Origin: Lachnospira eligens
GTDB lineage: Bacteria; Bacillota; Clostridia; Lachnospirales; Lachnospiraceae
Direction of reading: 5' to 3'
Assembly (NCBI RefSeq): GCF_009680455.1
Contig: NZ_WKRD01000002.1
Span: 1-64,000 of the forward strand
Length of the DNA: 64,000 bases
Positions within the stretch are counted from its first letter, which is position 1, and each line of letters starts with the position of its first letter. The notes under the pieces are model-generated. The model had not been told where the DNA came from. It ran no database searches and saw only the letters and a list, made by a program, of their open reading frames with translations. Both the position numbers and the translations under genes were made by a program. Positions 45,146 through 55,140 of this stretch are shown piece by piece.

Positions 45146-46163
45146 TTATCTCGTCACCTCCACCACGTGATATTACAATCTCTGCTGAATCTTCAAGCTT
45201 TCTGATAATATTAACAATCTTCTGCTGAGCATCTTCAACATCTTTCATACGTACAGGTCCCATATATTCCATATCTTCCTTAATCATAGAAGCAAGACGT
45301 GTTGAAAGGTTATTAAGAATAACATTCTGAACTTCCTCTGTAGCCCCCTTAAGTGCAAGAGCAAGATCATGATTATCAACATCCCTGAGTACTCTCTGAA
45401 TAGCTCTGTTATCAAGAGAAAGAATATCTTCAAATACGAACATCTTCTTACGGATTTCATCAGCAAGCTCTGGCTCTTCAACCTCAAGAGTTTCCATAAT
45501 ATGCTTCTCTGTTCCTCTGTCAACAGAATTAAGAATCTCAACAATGGCATCAACACCACCAACAATTGTGTAATCCTGATTAACAAGTGAGGCAAGCTTC
45601 CTTTCAAGTACCTTCTCAACCTGCTTGATAACATCAGGCGATGTTCTGTCCATCATGGCAATTCTCTTGGCTACATCCGCCTGTTTTTCAGGTGGCAGTG
45701 CTGAAACAACACTCGAAGCCTGTGCTGCAGGAAGATATGAAAGAATCAGGGCTATAGTCTGAGGATGCTCATCCTGTATAAAGTTAAGAAGCTGTGTAGA
45801 ATCTGTTTTTCTGATAAACTCAAATGGACGAACCTGCAGACTCGCTGTAAGCTTTCCAATAACATCTCTTGCCTTATCTTCTCCAAGTGCTTTTTCAAGA
45901 AGCTCTTTGGCATATGTGATACCACCCTCAGCAATATACTGCTGTGCAAGACATACCTCATAGAACTCATTAAGCACCTGTTCTTTTGTCTGAGGTGAGA
46001 CACTGCTTGTGTTTGCAATCTCAAGTGTCAGCTGTTCTATTTCTTCTTCTTTCAAATGTTTAAAAATCTGTGCTGATTTCTCTGGTCCAAGTGCAATAAG
46101 CAATATAGCAGCCTTTTCTACACCATCCATTCCTCTTTCAGCATTAGCTGATGTCTTTGGCAT
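45138..46163 (-). CDS. fliG: Flagellar motor switch protein FliG
   Basis: 341 residues from the ATG at 46163 (GGAG ten bases upstream). N, middle (VDAIVEILNSVDRGTEKHIME with EHPQTIALILSYLP) and C domains are visible; the C-terminal charged torque helix region (LSTRLASMIKEDMEYMGPVRM) interacts with MotA. FliG is followed by fliH with a small overlap. Confidence 0.96.
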   Translation of the reverse strand: MPKTSANAERGMDGVEKAAILLIALGPEKSAQIFKHLKEEEIEQLTLEIANTSSVSPQTKEQVLNEFYEVCLAQQYIAEGGITYAKELLEKALGEDKARDVIGKLTASLQVRPFEFIRKTDSTQLLNFIQDEHPQTIALILSYLPAAQASSVVSALPPEKQADVAKRIAMMDRTSPDVIKQVEKVLERKLASLVNQDYTIVGGVDAIVEILNSVDRGTEKHIMETLEVEEPELADEIRKKMFVFEDILSLDNRAIQRVLRDVDNHDLALALKGATEEVQNVILNNLSTRLASMIKEDMEYMGPVRMKDVEDAQQKIVNIIRKLEDSAEIVISRGGGDEIIV

Positions 46164-46224
46164 ATGTTTCCATCTCCAATCATATGTAATCAATTGACCT
46201 TTCAGGTCCTATCCATCATAATAA

Positions 46225-47832
46225 TCACCAGTCATCATTAAGCCAGTTTCTAAGCAGTAATGCAACTGCTTCAGGATTCTCATCAACAAACTTCTCAATA
46301 GCTTTTCTCGTCTCCGACTTCTCCTGAAGATCAATATCATCAACAGAAGGCTGGTTTTCTTTAGTTGAAGCAAGCATTTCTTCTACAGAAAGTTCCGGTT
46401 CCTTCTCTTCTACTGTAAGTGGTCTTGCGCTTCTCAAAACTATAAACACAAGAATACCAAGTATAGCAACAGCCAGTCCAATCTGAATCCAGAATGAAGC
46501 ACGGCTTAATACGCTAGTCTTCGGTGCATCATAGAAATAAGGTACATTATATGCTAAAACAGTAATGTTATTAGTTGAGATTCCTGTAGCACTTGAAAAC
46601 ATATTCATCCAGTCATTATCAACATTAACCTGAACAGGATTTGCGTTCTGAGCCTTGAATTCATCCCATGTCATATTATCAAGATATCCAAGATTCTTAC
46701 AATCTTCTTCATTATAAATAACATTCTTTATAAGCGTTACAGCCATTGTAGAAGTACCATATACTATCTTTCCAGGATCACTATTAGTTGTAGTAACAAG
46801 CTGGTTAGGAAGATACTGATACTGTTTTACAGTATATGTTGATGAACTTGATGTACCATCTGTAAGATCGTAGGTTGTTCCTGTTTCTCCATTACTCGTA
46901 GTTCCTGGTGTTCCACCTGCACCATTTGTTCCATTCGATTCAAGTTCATAAGAAGTATCATACAGACCTTCTTCTCTGCCTTCCTGTGCTGTATACTCAG
47001 TAGCAATCTTATTCACAGTATCCCAGTCAAGATCAAGATTAATAGCAACTGTTGCATCATTAAACAGTGATGTTGAAAGTGCTGTATTCTTAACACTTGC
47101 TGCTACCGTTGATTCAATCTGTGACTTATACTTTAACTTGCTTGAATAAGCAATATTAGAAACTGAACCCGAATTATCAGCTCCATTAAACAATGTCTTT
47201 CCTGATGTATCAATAATTGTAATACCATTAGTATTGCTGCTTCCTACTGCTGTTGCAAGAAGAACTGCTATACTTTCCGCTGTGTCTTCTCCAACTGTCT
47301 TATTAGTATCAATCGTAACGGCTACAGTTGTATCTTTCTTTGTAGAATAGAATGAATTCGTATCATCTGACAAATGTACTGTAACAGATGCAGATTTGAT
47401 TCCGTCTAAAGAAGTAATATCATTTTCAAACTTAGTTTCAAGATATTTGGCATACTTCTTATTCTTATCAGACTCTGTTGTTGTAAGACTGCTATTAAGA
47501 GCATCATCTAATGAATATCCCGAAGGTTTAATATCATTAGAAGCAATAAGCATCTTAGCATTAGTAAGATCCTGTTCCTTTACCTTAACTGCCATATTAT
47601 CAATTTGATATGTATACCCATTATCTGTAAGCAGTGAAGTAACTGTATTCATCTCATTATAATCTTCACATCTTGTAAGTTCCTGATATGTTGGTCTTGA
47701 TAACACAACTGCAATAACAACAACCGCCGCAATAAATACAGCTACAGCACTCACAATTATTATCTTCTGATTTCTGGACCAGCTTTTCCATATTTCAAGA
47801 AATCTGGCTGGAATCTGTTTTAATTTATCCAT
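46225..47832 (-). CDS. fliF: Flagellar MS-ring protein FliF
   Basis: 535 residues with two membrane helices (about 24-46 and about 444-465), periplasmic ring-building domains between them, including a T/S/G-rich loop (about 290-325), and the C-terminal FliG-binding tail ENPEAVALLLRNWLNDDW. It starts 13 bases after the end of fliE. Confidence 0.96.
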   Translation of the reverse strand: MDKLKQIPARFLEIWKSWSRNQKIIIVSAVAVFIAAVVVIAVVLSRPTYQELTRCEDYNEMNTVTSLLTDNGYTYQIDNMAVKVKEQDLTNAKMLIASNDIKPSGYSLDDALNSSLTTTESDKNKKYAKYLETKFENDITSLDGIKSASVTVHLSDDTNSFYSTKKDTTVAVTIDTNKTVGEDTAESIAVLLATAVGSSNTNGITIIDTSGKTLFNGADNSGSVSNIAYSSKLKYKSQIESTVAASVKNTALSTSLFNDATVAINLDLDWDTVNKIATEYTAQEGREEGLYDTSYELESNGTNGAGGTPGTTSNGETGTTYDLTDGTSSSSTYTVKQYQYLPNQLVTTTNSDPGKIVYGTSTMAVTLIKNVIYNEEDCKNLGYLDNMTWDEFKAQNANPVQVNVDNDWMNMFSSATGISTNNITVLAYNVPYFYDAPKTSVLSRASFWIQIGLAVAILGILVFIVLRSARPLTVEEKEPELSVEEMLASTKENQPSVDDIDLQEKSETRKAIEKFVDENPEAVALLLRNWLNDDW

Positions 47833-47845
47833 ATAAAACCCCTAA

Positions 47846-48184
47846 TTACATTGACATATTCATAATAGAGTTATAGGCCTCCAATGCCTTATCCCTTATT
47901 GCTACTGTATACTGCAGAGCAATATTAGCCTCCTGCTGATAAACTCCAAGCTCATGAGTATTAGTCATATTGCCAAGAGCATAATCTATCTCTGCCTGCT
48001 GTGCTTTCTGCACATATGAGTTGGTACTGTTCAGCAACCCTGCCACTGAGTCATATATAGCATCAAATGTTGTATCTGAATTTTTGCTTTTAGATGTACT
48101 AAGTGACGCATTCTCTTTCATTGCCGATGTAACCTTATTGACATAATCACCGCCAAGGCTTCCTATTGCACTAGTAAGATCCAT
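47846..48184 (-). CDS. fliE: Flagellar hook-basal body protein FliE
   Basis: 112 residues from the ATG at 48184 (GAGGAG seven bases upstream, over an upstream in-frame start at 48208). The C-terminal helical motif QQEANIALQYTVAIRDKALEAYNSIMNM is the FliE signature (seen as IALQYTVAIRDKALEAYNSI). It links MS-ring and rod. Confidence 0.94.
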   Translation of the reverse strand: MDLTSAIGSLGGDYVNKVTSAMKENASLSTSKSKNSDTTFDAIYDSVAGLLNSTNSYVQKAQQAEIDYALGNMTNTHELGVYQQEANIALQYTVAIRDKALEAYNSIMNMSM

Positions 48185-48251
48185 GTTAAATCTCCTCTTT
48201 TTGTTCAAATATAGTATTAATCGTATGAATTAAACCAGTTATTCACATATG

Positions 48252-48752
48252 TTATGTAGCAGAACCTATTGAAAGTCCCTTGCTTGCCATAGATTTGCTG
48301 GCATTAAATGCTGATATATTAGCTTCATATGAACGTGATGCATCTATAAGATCTGTCATCTCCTGAACCACATTCACATTAGGATATGTAACATATCCAT
48401 TCTCATCAGCATCCGGATGTGAAGGATCATATACCCTTTCCATATCTGTTGATGTATCCTCATATACAGATGTCACCTTAACGCCGCTTCCAACAACACC
48501 ACCATTGGCAAGTCTTAATGCATCTGAAAATGTTGAATATGCTCCTGTACCATATGAACCATACGCAGACTTTCCAAGTGCTGTACCAGTCATTGTCTTT
48601 TCGGTAAACACAACCGCTTTTCTTACATAGGGAGTTCCATCACTCGTTCTTGTTGTGTCTGCATTAGCTATATTCTCTGATATAACATCCGTTCTTAACT
48701 GCTGAGCTGTCATTCCGGATGCGCTAATATTAAATGCCGTAAACATAGACAT
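48252..48752 (-). CDS. flgC: Flagellar basal-body rod protein FlgC
   Basis: 166 residues from the ATG at 48752 (AAGGAG nine bases upstream). Rod motif FNISASGMTAQQLRTDVISENIANADTT (shown in parts) at the N-terminus and NVVQEMTDLIDASRSYEANI at the C-terminus, the coiled-coil ends shared by axial proteins. Confidence 0.96.
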   Translation of the reverse strand: MSMFTAFNISASGMTAQQLRTDVISENIANADTTRTSDGTPYVRKAVVFTEKTMTGTALGKSAYGSYGTGAYSTFSDALRLANGGVVGSGVKVTSVYEDTSTDMERVYDPSHPDADENGYVTYPNVNVVQEMTDLIDASRSYEANISAFNASKSMASKGLSIGSAT

Positions 48753-48790
48753 AGTCCTGTTCTCCTTCCATATATCAATCACATTATATA

Positions 48791-49183
48791 TTATTTAAGC
48801 ACTGCCTTAAATCTTGAAAACTCATTATTCATACTGTCAATAAGAGCATTATAGTTAATCTGTTCTGAAGCAAGTTCAACATTCTCTGTTGAAAGATCTA
48901 CATTATTGCCATCAGTTCTATACGATAATGTGCTGTTATCAGTGTAAGTCCTTATAGCCAGATCATTATAATTAACATTATTAACTCTCTGTGTAAGAGA
49001 TGCTGAATTCTTTCCTGAACGCTGGAGTGCATTGGCAAGATACGAACTAAATTCAACATCCTGCCTTTTATAATTAGGTGTATCAACATTAGCTATATTG
49101 TTAGTAAGAACTTCCTCTCTTGTCCAGCTCGCATCTGCCGCTGACTTTAACAAATTAACATATCCAAAAGCGCCTGTACTCAT
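48791..49183 (-). CDS. flgB: Flagellar basal-body rod protein FlgB
   Basis: 130 residues, with the rod motif EEVLTNNIANVDTPNYKRQDV. It is the first gene of the supra-operon, about 60 bases after the predicted transcription start, with AAAGGAAA as a weak ribosome binding site. Confidence 0.95.
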   Translation of the reverse strand: MSTGAFGYVNLLKSAADASWTREEVLTNNIANVDTPNYKRQDVEFSSYLANALQRSGKNSASLTQRVNNVNYNDLAIRTYTDNSTLSYRTDGNNVDLSTENVELASEQINYNALIDSMNNEFSRFKAVLK

Positions 49184-49251
49184 ATTTATTTCCTTTCTTA
49201 TTCAATAAGCACAAAATATGCCTACTACGAAAACATAAAAACACTACATAC

Positions 49252-49279
49252 ATTATAAATTATAATATAAAAAAAACAA
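49252..49279 (-). promoter_or_regulatory. Probable sigma-A promoter of the flagellar supra-operon
   Basis: On the minus strand TTGTTT (49274-49279), 16 bases, TATAAT (49252-49257), with a second TATAAT seven bases upstream as an alternative -10. Surrounding sequence is very AT-rich. No clear CodY box or sigma-D element is seen, so regulation cannot be read directly, though codY lies next door. Confidence 0.65.
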
Positions 49280-49341
49280 GATTTTTTTCATATTTTGCCA
49301 CATTTCATTGGATTATCATGTATCAATATGTATACTTATAC

Positions 49342-49375
49342 AAAAAGATGAACCCAATCAGACATTGGATCCATC
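49342..49375 (-). terminator. Rho-independent terminator after codY
   Basis: On the minus strand GATGGATCCAAT and ATTGGGTTCATC form a 12-bp stem (two wobbles) with a 5-base loop, followed by TTTTTG. It separates codY from the flagellar promoter. Confidence 0.88.
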
Positions 49376-49428
49376 CCATCATCTCAAGCTCAATCCTTTA
49401 AGCTCTATCAATTATACAATGTATACTC

Positions 49429-50199
49429 TCAATCTTCAAGTTTTTTTAATTCATCATATACAACTTCATTAAGAACTTTTATCTTTGTTCCTTTCATTCC
49501 AGAAGATTTTGTTGATATAACACCAGCACTGTCAAACTTCTTAAGTGCATTAACAATTACAGATCTTGTAATTCCTGTATCATCCGCTATTCGGCTTGCA
49601 ACCAGAATGCCATCCATTCCATCCATATGTGCAAATACCGCTTTGACGGCCTGTAGTTCTGATGCCGATAATGTCTTTATTGCTGACTTAACAATCTTTT
49701 TCTTTCTCTCATCTTCTGCATTCTCATTATTAACAGAACTCATCATCTCTAATCCTACAACTGTTGCACCATACTCACATAGAATAATATCATCTATATC
49801 ATAATCAGCAACACATTTATAGATAAATAATGTTCCAAGTCTTTCCCCAGCTATGTCAACAGGAGCTATTAAAGCCTTAAACTTACGTTCACTTCCACCT
49901 GAAAAGCCCAATGTAAGCAGATTAACATTTTCTTTAGTTGATAACACTCCCAACAATCTTTCATTAAGCATATTATCAACAAATCCGCCTGTATCAGCTG
50001 TTATAAGCTCACCTATTTTGTCAATTCCGCTGTATGAAGCTGCTCCTAGTATCTTACCCTTCTGGCTTATAACCAGAATGTTCGACTCTAATATTCCACA
50101 AAGCACCTCACAGATATCATTAAATTCCACTCTGTGAGAATGATTATTGTGAAGCAGCTTATTAATTTTCCTCGTTTTGTCGAGAAGCTGAACACTCAT
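49429..50199 (-). CDS. codY: Global transcriptional regulator CodY
   Basis: 256 residues: an N-terminal GAF domain that senses branched-chain amino acids and GTP in relatives, and a C-terminal winged helix with ASRIADDTGITRSVIVNALK. CodY represses nutrient-limitation genes, often including motility in Firmicutes. It lies between topA and the flagellar operon, as in Bacillus, but without the codV-clpQ-clpY genes in between. Confidence 0.95.
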   Translation of the reverse strand: MSVQLLDKTRKINKLLHNNHSHRVEFNDICEVLCGILESNILVISQKGKILGAASYSGIDKIGELITADTGGFVDNMLNERLLGVLSTKENVNLLTLGFSGGSERKFKALIAPVDIAGERLGTLFIYKCVADYDIDDIILCEYGATVVGLEMMSSVNNENAEDERKKKIVKSAIKTLSASELQAVKAVFAHMDGMDGILVASRIADDTGITRSVIVNALKKFDSAGVISTKSSGMKGTKIKVLNEVVYDELKKLED

Positions 50200-50245
50200 T
50201 GTAAATCCCCCATCCTTCTTTTAAAAAGCAATTCACATATATCAG

Positions 50246-52321
50246 CTACTGCTCTTTATCATTCTTTGATTCTACATATCCGCAGGTTTCATCAGCACAT
50301 ACAAGTTTACTGCCCTTCTCAATCATGTATCCGCCACACTTAGGACATTTCTTATCTGAAGGCTTCTGCCATGACACAAAATCGCACTCTGGATATCCTT
50401 CGCAGCCATAAAACATTCTGCCCTTCTTAGTCTTCTTTAATATAACATCTTTTCCACATTTTGGACATGCAACACCTATTTTTTCAAGATAAGGCTTGGT
50501 ATTATGACACTCGGGAAATCCCGGACAACCTAAGAACTTACCATGAGGACCATACTTAATAACCATATTTCTGCCACATTTGTCACATATAACATCAGTA
50601 ACCTCATCCTCTATCTTAACATGTTCAAGTTCTTTTTCTGCCTCATCAATCGCAACTTTAAGATCCGGATAGAAGTTTCTTATAATTTCCTTCCATTCCA
50701 CGGTTCCCTCAGCAACACCATCAAGAAGAGACTCCATATTAGCTGTAAACTTAACATCAACAATAGTAGGAAAAGCTGTCATCATAATATTATTAACAGC
50801 ATTGCCAAGCTCTGATATATAAAGATTTTTATTTTCTTTAATTACATAATGTCTTGCAATTATTGTTGATATTGTAGGAGCATAAGTACTTGGACGTCCT
50901 ATTCCCTGTTCTTCGAGTGCTTTTACAAGTGATGCCTCTGTAAAATGTGCAGGTGGCTGTGTAAAATGCTGTGTACCATTCACATCATCAAGTGTAAGGA
51001 CTGAATTCTCGTCAAGTCCTTTAGCAAGTGCATTAGTTTCTTCATTATCATCATCAGTCTTGTATACAGACATAAATCCATCAAAAACAATCTTTGATGC
51101 TGATACTGTAAATATATATTCACCAGCTCCTATTCTTACAGAAGTTGTCTCATACTGTGCAGGTGCCATCTGACTCGCAACAAATCTCTTCCATATAAGC
51201 TGATAAAGTCTGAACTGATCTCTCTGCAATGATTCCTTAACTAATGCCGGTGACAAAGAAAGATCAGTTGGTCTGATTGCTTCATGTGCATCCTGAATCT
51301 TCTTATCATCCTTCTTGGCATTAGAACTTTGTGGAAGATACTTTTCCCCATAATTCTCACTGATATAATCTTTTGAAGCAACTTTTGCCTCATCTGCAAC
51401 TCTTGTAGAATCTGTTCTTAAATATGTTATAAGACCTACTGTTCCTCTGCCCTTAATATCAACACCTTCATAAAGCTGCTGTGCTATGTTCATAGTTCTC
51501 TTTGTAGACATATTAAGTGTCTTGGCAGCTTCCTGCTGGAGTGTACTTGTAGTAAACGGAAGTGGAGATTTCTTAATCTTCTCACTTTTCTTAACACTTT
51601 CTATACTGAAACCAGAGTTTTTGACTTCATCAAGAATCTTCTGCATCTGTGCTGCATTCTTAATATCAATTTTTCCGTTTCTGTCCCCATAAAACTTTGC
51701 AACAAGTGGTTTCTTTTCTCCCTTTATATTAAGAGAAGCCTCCATAGTCCAGTATTCTTCTGGAATAAATGCATCAATCTCATTCTCTCTGTCACATATC
51801 ATTCTTAATGCAACTGACTGTACTCTTCCGGCGCTAAGTCCTCTCTTAATCTTAGCCCATAAAAGTGGACTGATTCCATACCCAACCACTCTGTCAAGAA
51901 CTCTTCTTGCCTGCTGTGCATCTACAAGATTCATATCAATCTTTCTTGCTTCCTTAAGCGATGCCTTAACAGCGTTCTTGGTAATCTCATTAAATGTTAT
52001 TCTGTATATATCCTTGTCTTCTAACTTAAGTGCCGCTGCCAGATGCCATGAAATAGCCTCTCCCTCGCGGTCGGGATCGGTTGCAAGATATACTTTATCT
52101 GCTTTCTTCGCTTCTTTTCTTAAAGCAGCAAGAATATCTCCTTTCCCTCTGATTGTTATATACTTAGGTTCATAATCATGTTCAACATCTACACCCATCT
52201 GGCTTTTAGGAAGATCTCTTACATGTCCCTGTGATGCCATTACCTTGTAGTTTGCCCCAAGGAATTTACTGATAGTCTTTACCTTGGCAGGTGACTCCAC
52301 TATAACCAAATACTTATGCAT
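50246..52321 (-). CDS. topA: DNA topoisomerase I
   Basis: Relaxes negative supercoils. 691 residues with the Toprim start LVIVESPAKVKTISKFLG, the active-site tyrosine near residue 297 (GLITYLRTDSTRV) and three C-terminal zinc-finger-like blocks (CDKCG...CPGFPEC, CPKCG...CEGYPEC, CPKCG...CADETC). It follows dprA as in most Firmicutes. Confidence 0.97.
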   Translation of the reverse strand: MHKYLVIVESPAKVKTISKFLGANYKVMASQGHVRDLPKSQMGVDVEHDYEPKYITIRGKGDILAALRKEAKKADKVYLATDPDREGEAISWHLAAALKLEDKDIYRITFNEITKNAVKASLKEARKIDMNLVDAQQARRVLDRVVGYGISPLLWAKIKRGLSAGRVQSVALRMICDRENEIDAFIPEEYWTMEASLNIKGEKKPLVAKFYGDRNGKIDIKNAAQMQKILDEVKNSGFSIESVKKSEKIKKSPLPFTTSTLQQEAAKTLNMSTKRTMNIAQQLYEGVDIKGRGTVGLITYLRTDSTRVADEAKVASKDYISENYGEKYLPQSSNAKKDDKKIQDAHEAIRPTDLSLSPALVKESLQRDQFRLYQLIWKRFVASQMAPAQYETTSVRIGAGEYIFTVSASKIVFDGFMSVYKTDDDNEETNALAKGLDENSVLTLDDVNGTQHFTQPPAHFTEASLVKALEEQGIGRPSTYAPTISTIIARHYVIKENKNLYISELGNAVNNIMMTAFPTIVDVKFTANMESLLDGVAEGTVEWKEIIRNFYPDLKVAIDEAEKELEHVKIEDEVTDVICDKCGRNMVIKYGPHGKFLGCPGFPECHNTKPYLEKIGVACPKCGKDVILKKTKKGRMFYGCEGYPECDFVSWQKPSDKKCPKCGGYMIEKGSKLVCADETCGYVESKNDKEQ

Positions 52322-52336
52322 TAATAGCCCTCCATA

Positions 52337-53476
52337 TCAAATATGCTTCCTTATATAATAATTCTTAGAAACCTCTTCTATAAGTCCATCTAACTCCAAT
52401 TCAAGCAGAATCCCCTCCGCCTCTACAAGATTCAATCCAGAATTATTAACTATCATCTCCAGACTTACTGGAAACAAATTGATTTGACTATACACCATAT
52501 TCTTAGGGCTTGCAAGTCCTGATTTTTTAAATTTCTCTTCAAATATACCATTATTATTCAAACTATTCATACAATTATCATCTTTTTTGCTACAATTAAT
52601 ATATCTGTTAACGGATTCTGTTGCATATATATCCTTAGATGATGTAATCAGCTGTGCTCCTTCTTTCAAAAGTTTAAGGCACCCCTCTGACAGAGTATCC
52701 CCAATTCTTCCCGGAACGACATAAACATCACGATTCTGATCAAGTGCCTGATCTGCCGTTATGAGTGAGCCACTCTTTTGCTTTGCCTCCACCACAATAA
52801 GTGCATCTGACATTGCACTAATAATTCTGTTTCTCATAGGAAACAGACCTGCTTTAGGCGGTGTCCCCGGTGAATATTCTGAAATAATCCCACCATTGCT
52901 CTCAAGTTGTGTGTATAATTCGATATTAGTTCTAGGATAGCATATATCAACCCCGCATCCAAGAACAGCCATACTATAACCGCCTTTTCTAACAGCACCT
53001 TTCTGTGCCGCCGCATCTATCCCAAGTGCCATTCCACTTATAACCTGAATTCCCATGTCTGCAAAATCTTCTGCAAATCTTCCTGCTACTGACCTCCCAT
53101 ATTCTGTACAGTTCCTTGCCCCGACAATTGCTACTGACGGAACGTCCGACTGTGGCAGACTTCCTTTATAATAAATTATATAAGGATAATCGTATATATT
53201 CATCAATCTTTCAGGATAATTATATTTACCCGGATATGTGAATTTAATATTCTTCTTATCCAGTTCAGAATATTCCCTATATATATACTCACTTTTTCTA
53301 GATTCCTTTATAGAATATATATCATCAGGTTTTATTCCCATGACACCTTCAAACATCTTATCTGATGCTTTATATATATCCTCTGGTGTATCGAATACCT
53401 TAAATAAATATCTCAGCTTAATGTTAGCTATTCCTATAATATTATTAATCCAAAACCAATAATAATCATCTTTCAA
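52337..53476 (-). CDS. dprA: DNA-processing protein DprA
   Basis: Loads RecA on incoming single-stranded DNA. 379 residues with the Rossmann core (IVGARNCTEYGR, ISGMALGIDAAAQKGA, GCGVDICYPRTN) and a C-terminal winged-helix-like end. The start is TTG with GGAGG six bases upstream. Its neighbour comM is also competence-linked. Confidence 0.95.
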   Translation of the reverse strand: MKDDYYWFWINNIIGIANIKLRYLFKVFDTPEDIYKASDKMFEGVMGIKPDDIYSIKESRKSEYIYREYSELDKKNIKFTYPGKYNYPERLMNIYDYPYIIYYKGSLPQSDVPSVAIVGARNCTEYGRSVAGRFAEDFADMGIQVISGMALGIDAAAQKGAVRKGGYSMAVLGCGVDICYPRTNIELYTQLESNGGIISEYSPGTPPKAGLFPMRNRIISAMSDALIVVEAKQKSGSLITADQALDQNRDVYVVPGRIGDTLSEGCLKLLKEGAQLITSSKDIYATESVNRYINCSKKDDNCMNSLNNNGIFEEKFKKSGLASPKNMVYSQINLFPVSLEMIVNNSGLNLVEAEGILLELELDGLIEEVSKNYYIRKHI

Positions 53477-53506
53477 GATAAACCTCCTGCTTAGTGTATT
53501 GCTTCT

Positions 53507-55042
53507 TTAATGTATTGTCACCTCTGGTATTCCACGATAATAGAACGCCTCGCTTATGTTAGCTGTTGTTATATTAACATTACCATCTATATCTGCGATG
53601 GTTCTTGCAGTCTTCAATATCTTTGAATATCCTCTTGCAGTCAGACGCTTCTTTGCAAATATCCTTTTTATTAATTTTTCTTCCTCTTCTCCAAGTCTGC
53701 AAAATCTCTTCATATCTCCTGTACTCATCTGTGAATTATACTTTATATTCATCCCATTAAACCGCTTAAGCTGGGCAAGTCTTGCACGCATTACAGCTTG
53801 TTTCATGCTTTCTGAATCTGGCACATTACCATTATCACTGCTGCACCTTATCTGTTCGTATCCTATTTCATCTGTCTTGATACACATATCAAATCTATCC
53901 CATAGTGGCATACTTATTTTCCCAATATATCTTTTAATATCCTGTTCTGAGCAATTGCATCTGCTCCTATCCGGATAATAACCGCATTTGCACGGGTTCA
54001 TCGCTCCAACAAGCATAAAATCTGCCGGATATGTATATGTCCTGCCCATTCTGACAATTGTTATATCCTTATCTTCAAGAGGCTGCCTTAATCCTTCTAA
54101 TATTTCTGGCTTAAACTCCGTCATCTCATCAAGAAATAATACACCTTTACCCGCAAGAGTTATCTCTCCTGGTCTTGGAAACATGCCTCCACCAAAGAAT
54201 GAACTCTTAGTTACATTGTGATATGGTGCCCTGAATGGTCTGTCTTCAACCAGCCCGCCATACTCTCCTAATTGTCCTGCAACACTATATATATTGGTAA
54301 CAGCTAATTTTTCATCAAATGTCATATCAGGCATGATAGATGGAATACGTTTTGCCATCATAGTTTTTCCGCTTCCCGGCGGCCCGATATACATGATATT
54401 ATGCATCCCGGCAACAGCAATCATAGTCGCCCTCTTTGCAGCCTCCTGTCCACATATATCTGCATAATTAATTTCTTGTTTATCTGTTGTACGGCATTGT
54501 TCTGGATTATCCTGTCTCTGGTTCTCAATTATACCATTATTGATATATTGCACCGCCATTTTCAGACTGTTAGTCGGAATGATATTCACTTTCTCCACAA
54601 TTCTGCCTTCATTATAATTAGACACTGGTATAAGTGCCTTACTTATTCCGGATTTCTTTGCTTCACATACACATGGCAGTACCCCGCTTACACCATTAAT
54701 GCTTCCATCAAGGCTCAACTCACCAAGTATAATCATATTATCAACATTAACTTCATCTATGTAACCATTTGCTGATAATATAGCCAGTGCTATCGGCAAA
54801 TCAAAACCTGTGCCACATTTTCTGATATCTGCAGGAGATATATTTACCACAATGCGCTGTGGAGGAAGCTCATACCCAGAATTACGGATAGCAACCCTTA
54901 CTCTTTCTCTCGCTTCTTTAACCTCATTGCTAAGAAAACCACTCATCTCAAAACTTGGAATACCATTGCCAACATCAACCTCAACCCGTACAATCTCTGC
55001 CTTCAATCCATATAATACCCCACTCAATACACTACTGTACAA
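53507..55042 (-). CDS. comM: Mg-chelatase-like AAA+ ATPase ComM (YifB)
   Basis: 511 residues. N-terminal Lon-like domain (GLKAEIVRVEVDVGNGIPSF), AAA+ core with Walker A GPPGSGKTMMAKR and a C-terminal Mg-chelatase lid (FRAPYHNVTKSSFFGGG between them). ComM promotes branch migration in natural transformation in some species. Start is TTG with a perfect AGGAGG nine bases upstream. Confidence 0.95.
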   Translation of the reverse strand: MYSSVLSGVLYGLKAEIVRVEVDVGNGIPSFEMSGFLSNEVKEARERVRVAIRNSGYELPPQRIVVNISPADIRKCGTGFDLPIALAILSANGYIDEVNVDNMIILGELSLDGSINGVSGVLPCVCEAKKSGISKALIPVSNYNEGRIVEKVNIIPTNSLKMAVQYINNGIIENQRQDNPEQCRTTDKQEINYADICGQEAAKRATMIAVAGMHNIMYIGPPGSGKTMMAKRIPSIMPDMTFDEKLAVTNIYSVAGQLGEYGGLVEDRPFRAPYHNVTKSSFFGGGMFPRPGEITLAGKGVLFLDEMTEFKPEILEGLRQPLEDKDITIVRMGRTYTYPADFMLVGAMNPCKCGYYPDRSRCNCSEQDIKRYIGKISMPLWDRFDMCIKTDEIGYEQIRCSSDNGNVPDSESMKQAVMRARLAQLKRFNGMNIKYNSQMSTGDMKRFCRLGEEEEKLIKRIFAKKRLTARGYSKILKTARTIADIDGNVNITTANISEAFYYRGIPEVTIH

Positions 55043-55099
55043 TAAATACCGCCTCCTTTTACTATCAATACTTAAATATGTATTTGTTCAGCTTTTATG

Positions 55100-55126
55100 A
55101 TTATAGTATCTCAAAACAATTATCAA
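55100..55126 (-). promoter_or_regulatory. Possible promoter for comM-dprA-topA-codY
   Basis: On the minus strand TTGATA (55121-55126), only 15 bases, TATAAT (55100-55105), some 60 bases upstream of the comM start. The spacing is short, so this is tentative. Confidence 0.4.
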
Positions 55127-55140
55127 TATATATTCATTGT

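Noticed and set aside
49270..49320. Sigma-54-like GTGGCA word before flgB
   Set aside because: No matching TTGC element at the required distance; a sigma-A promoter lies just downstream.
49184..49428. CodY operator near the flagellar promoter
   Set aside because: No sequence close to AATTTTCWGAAAATT could be found.
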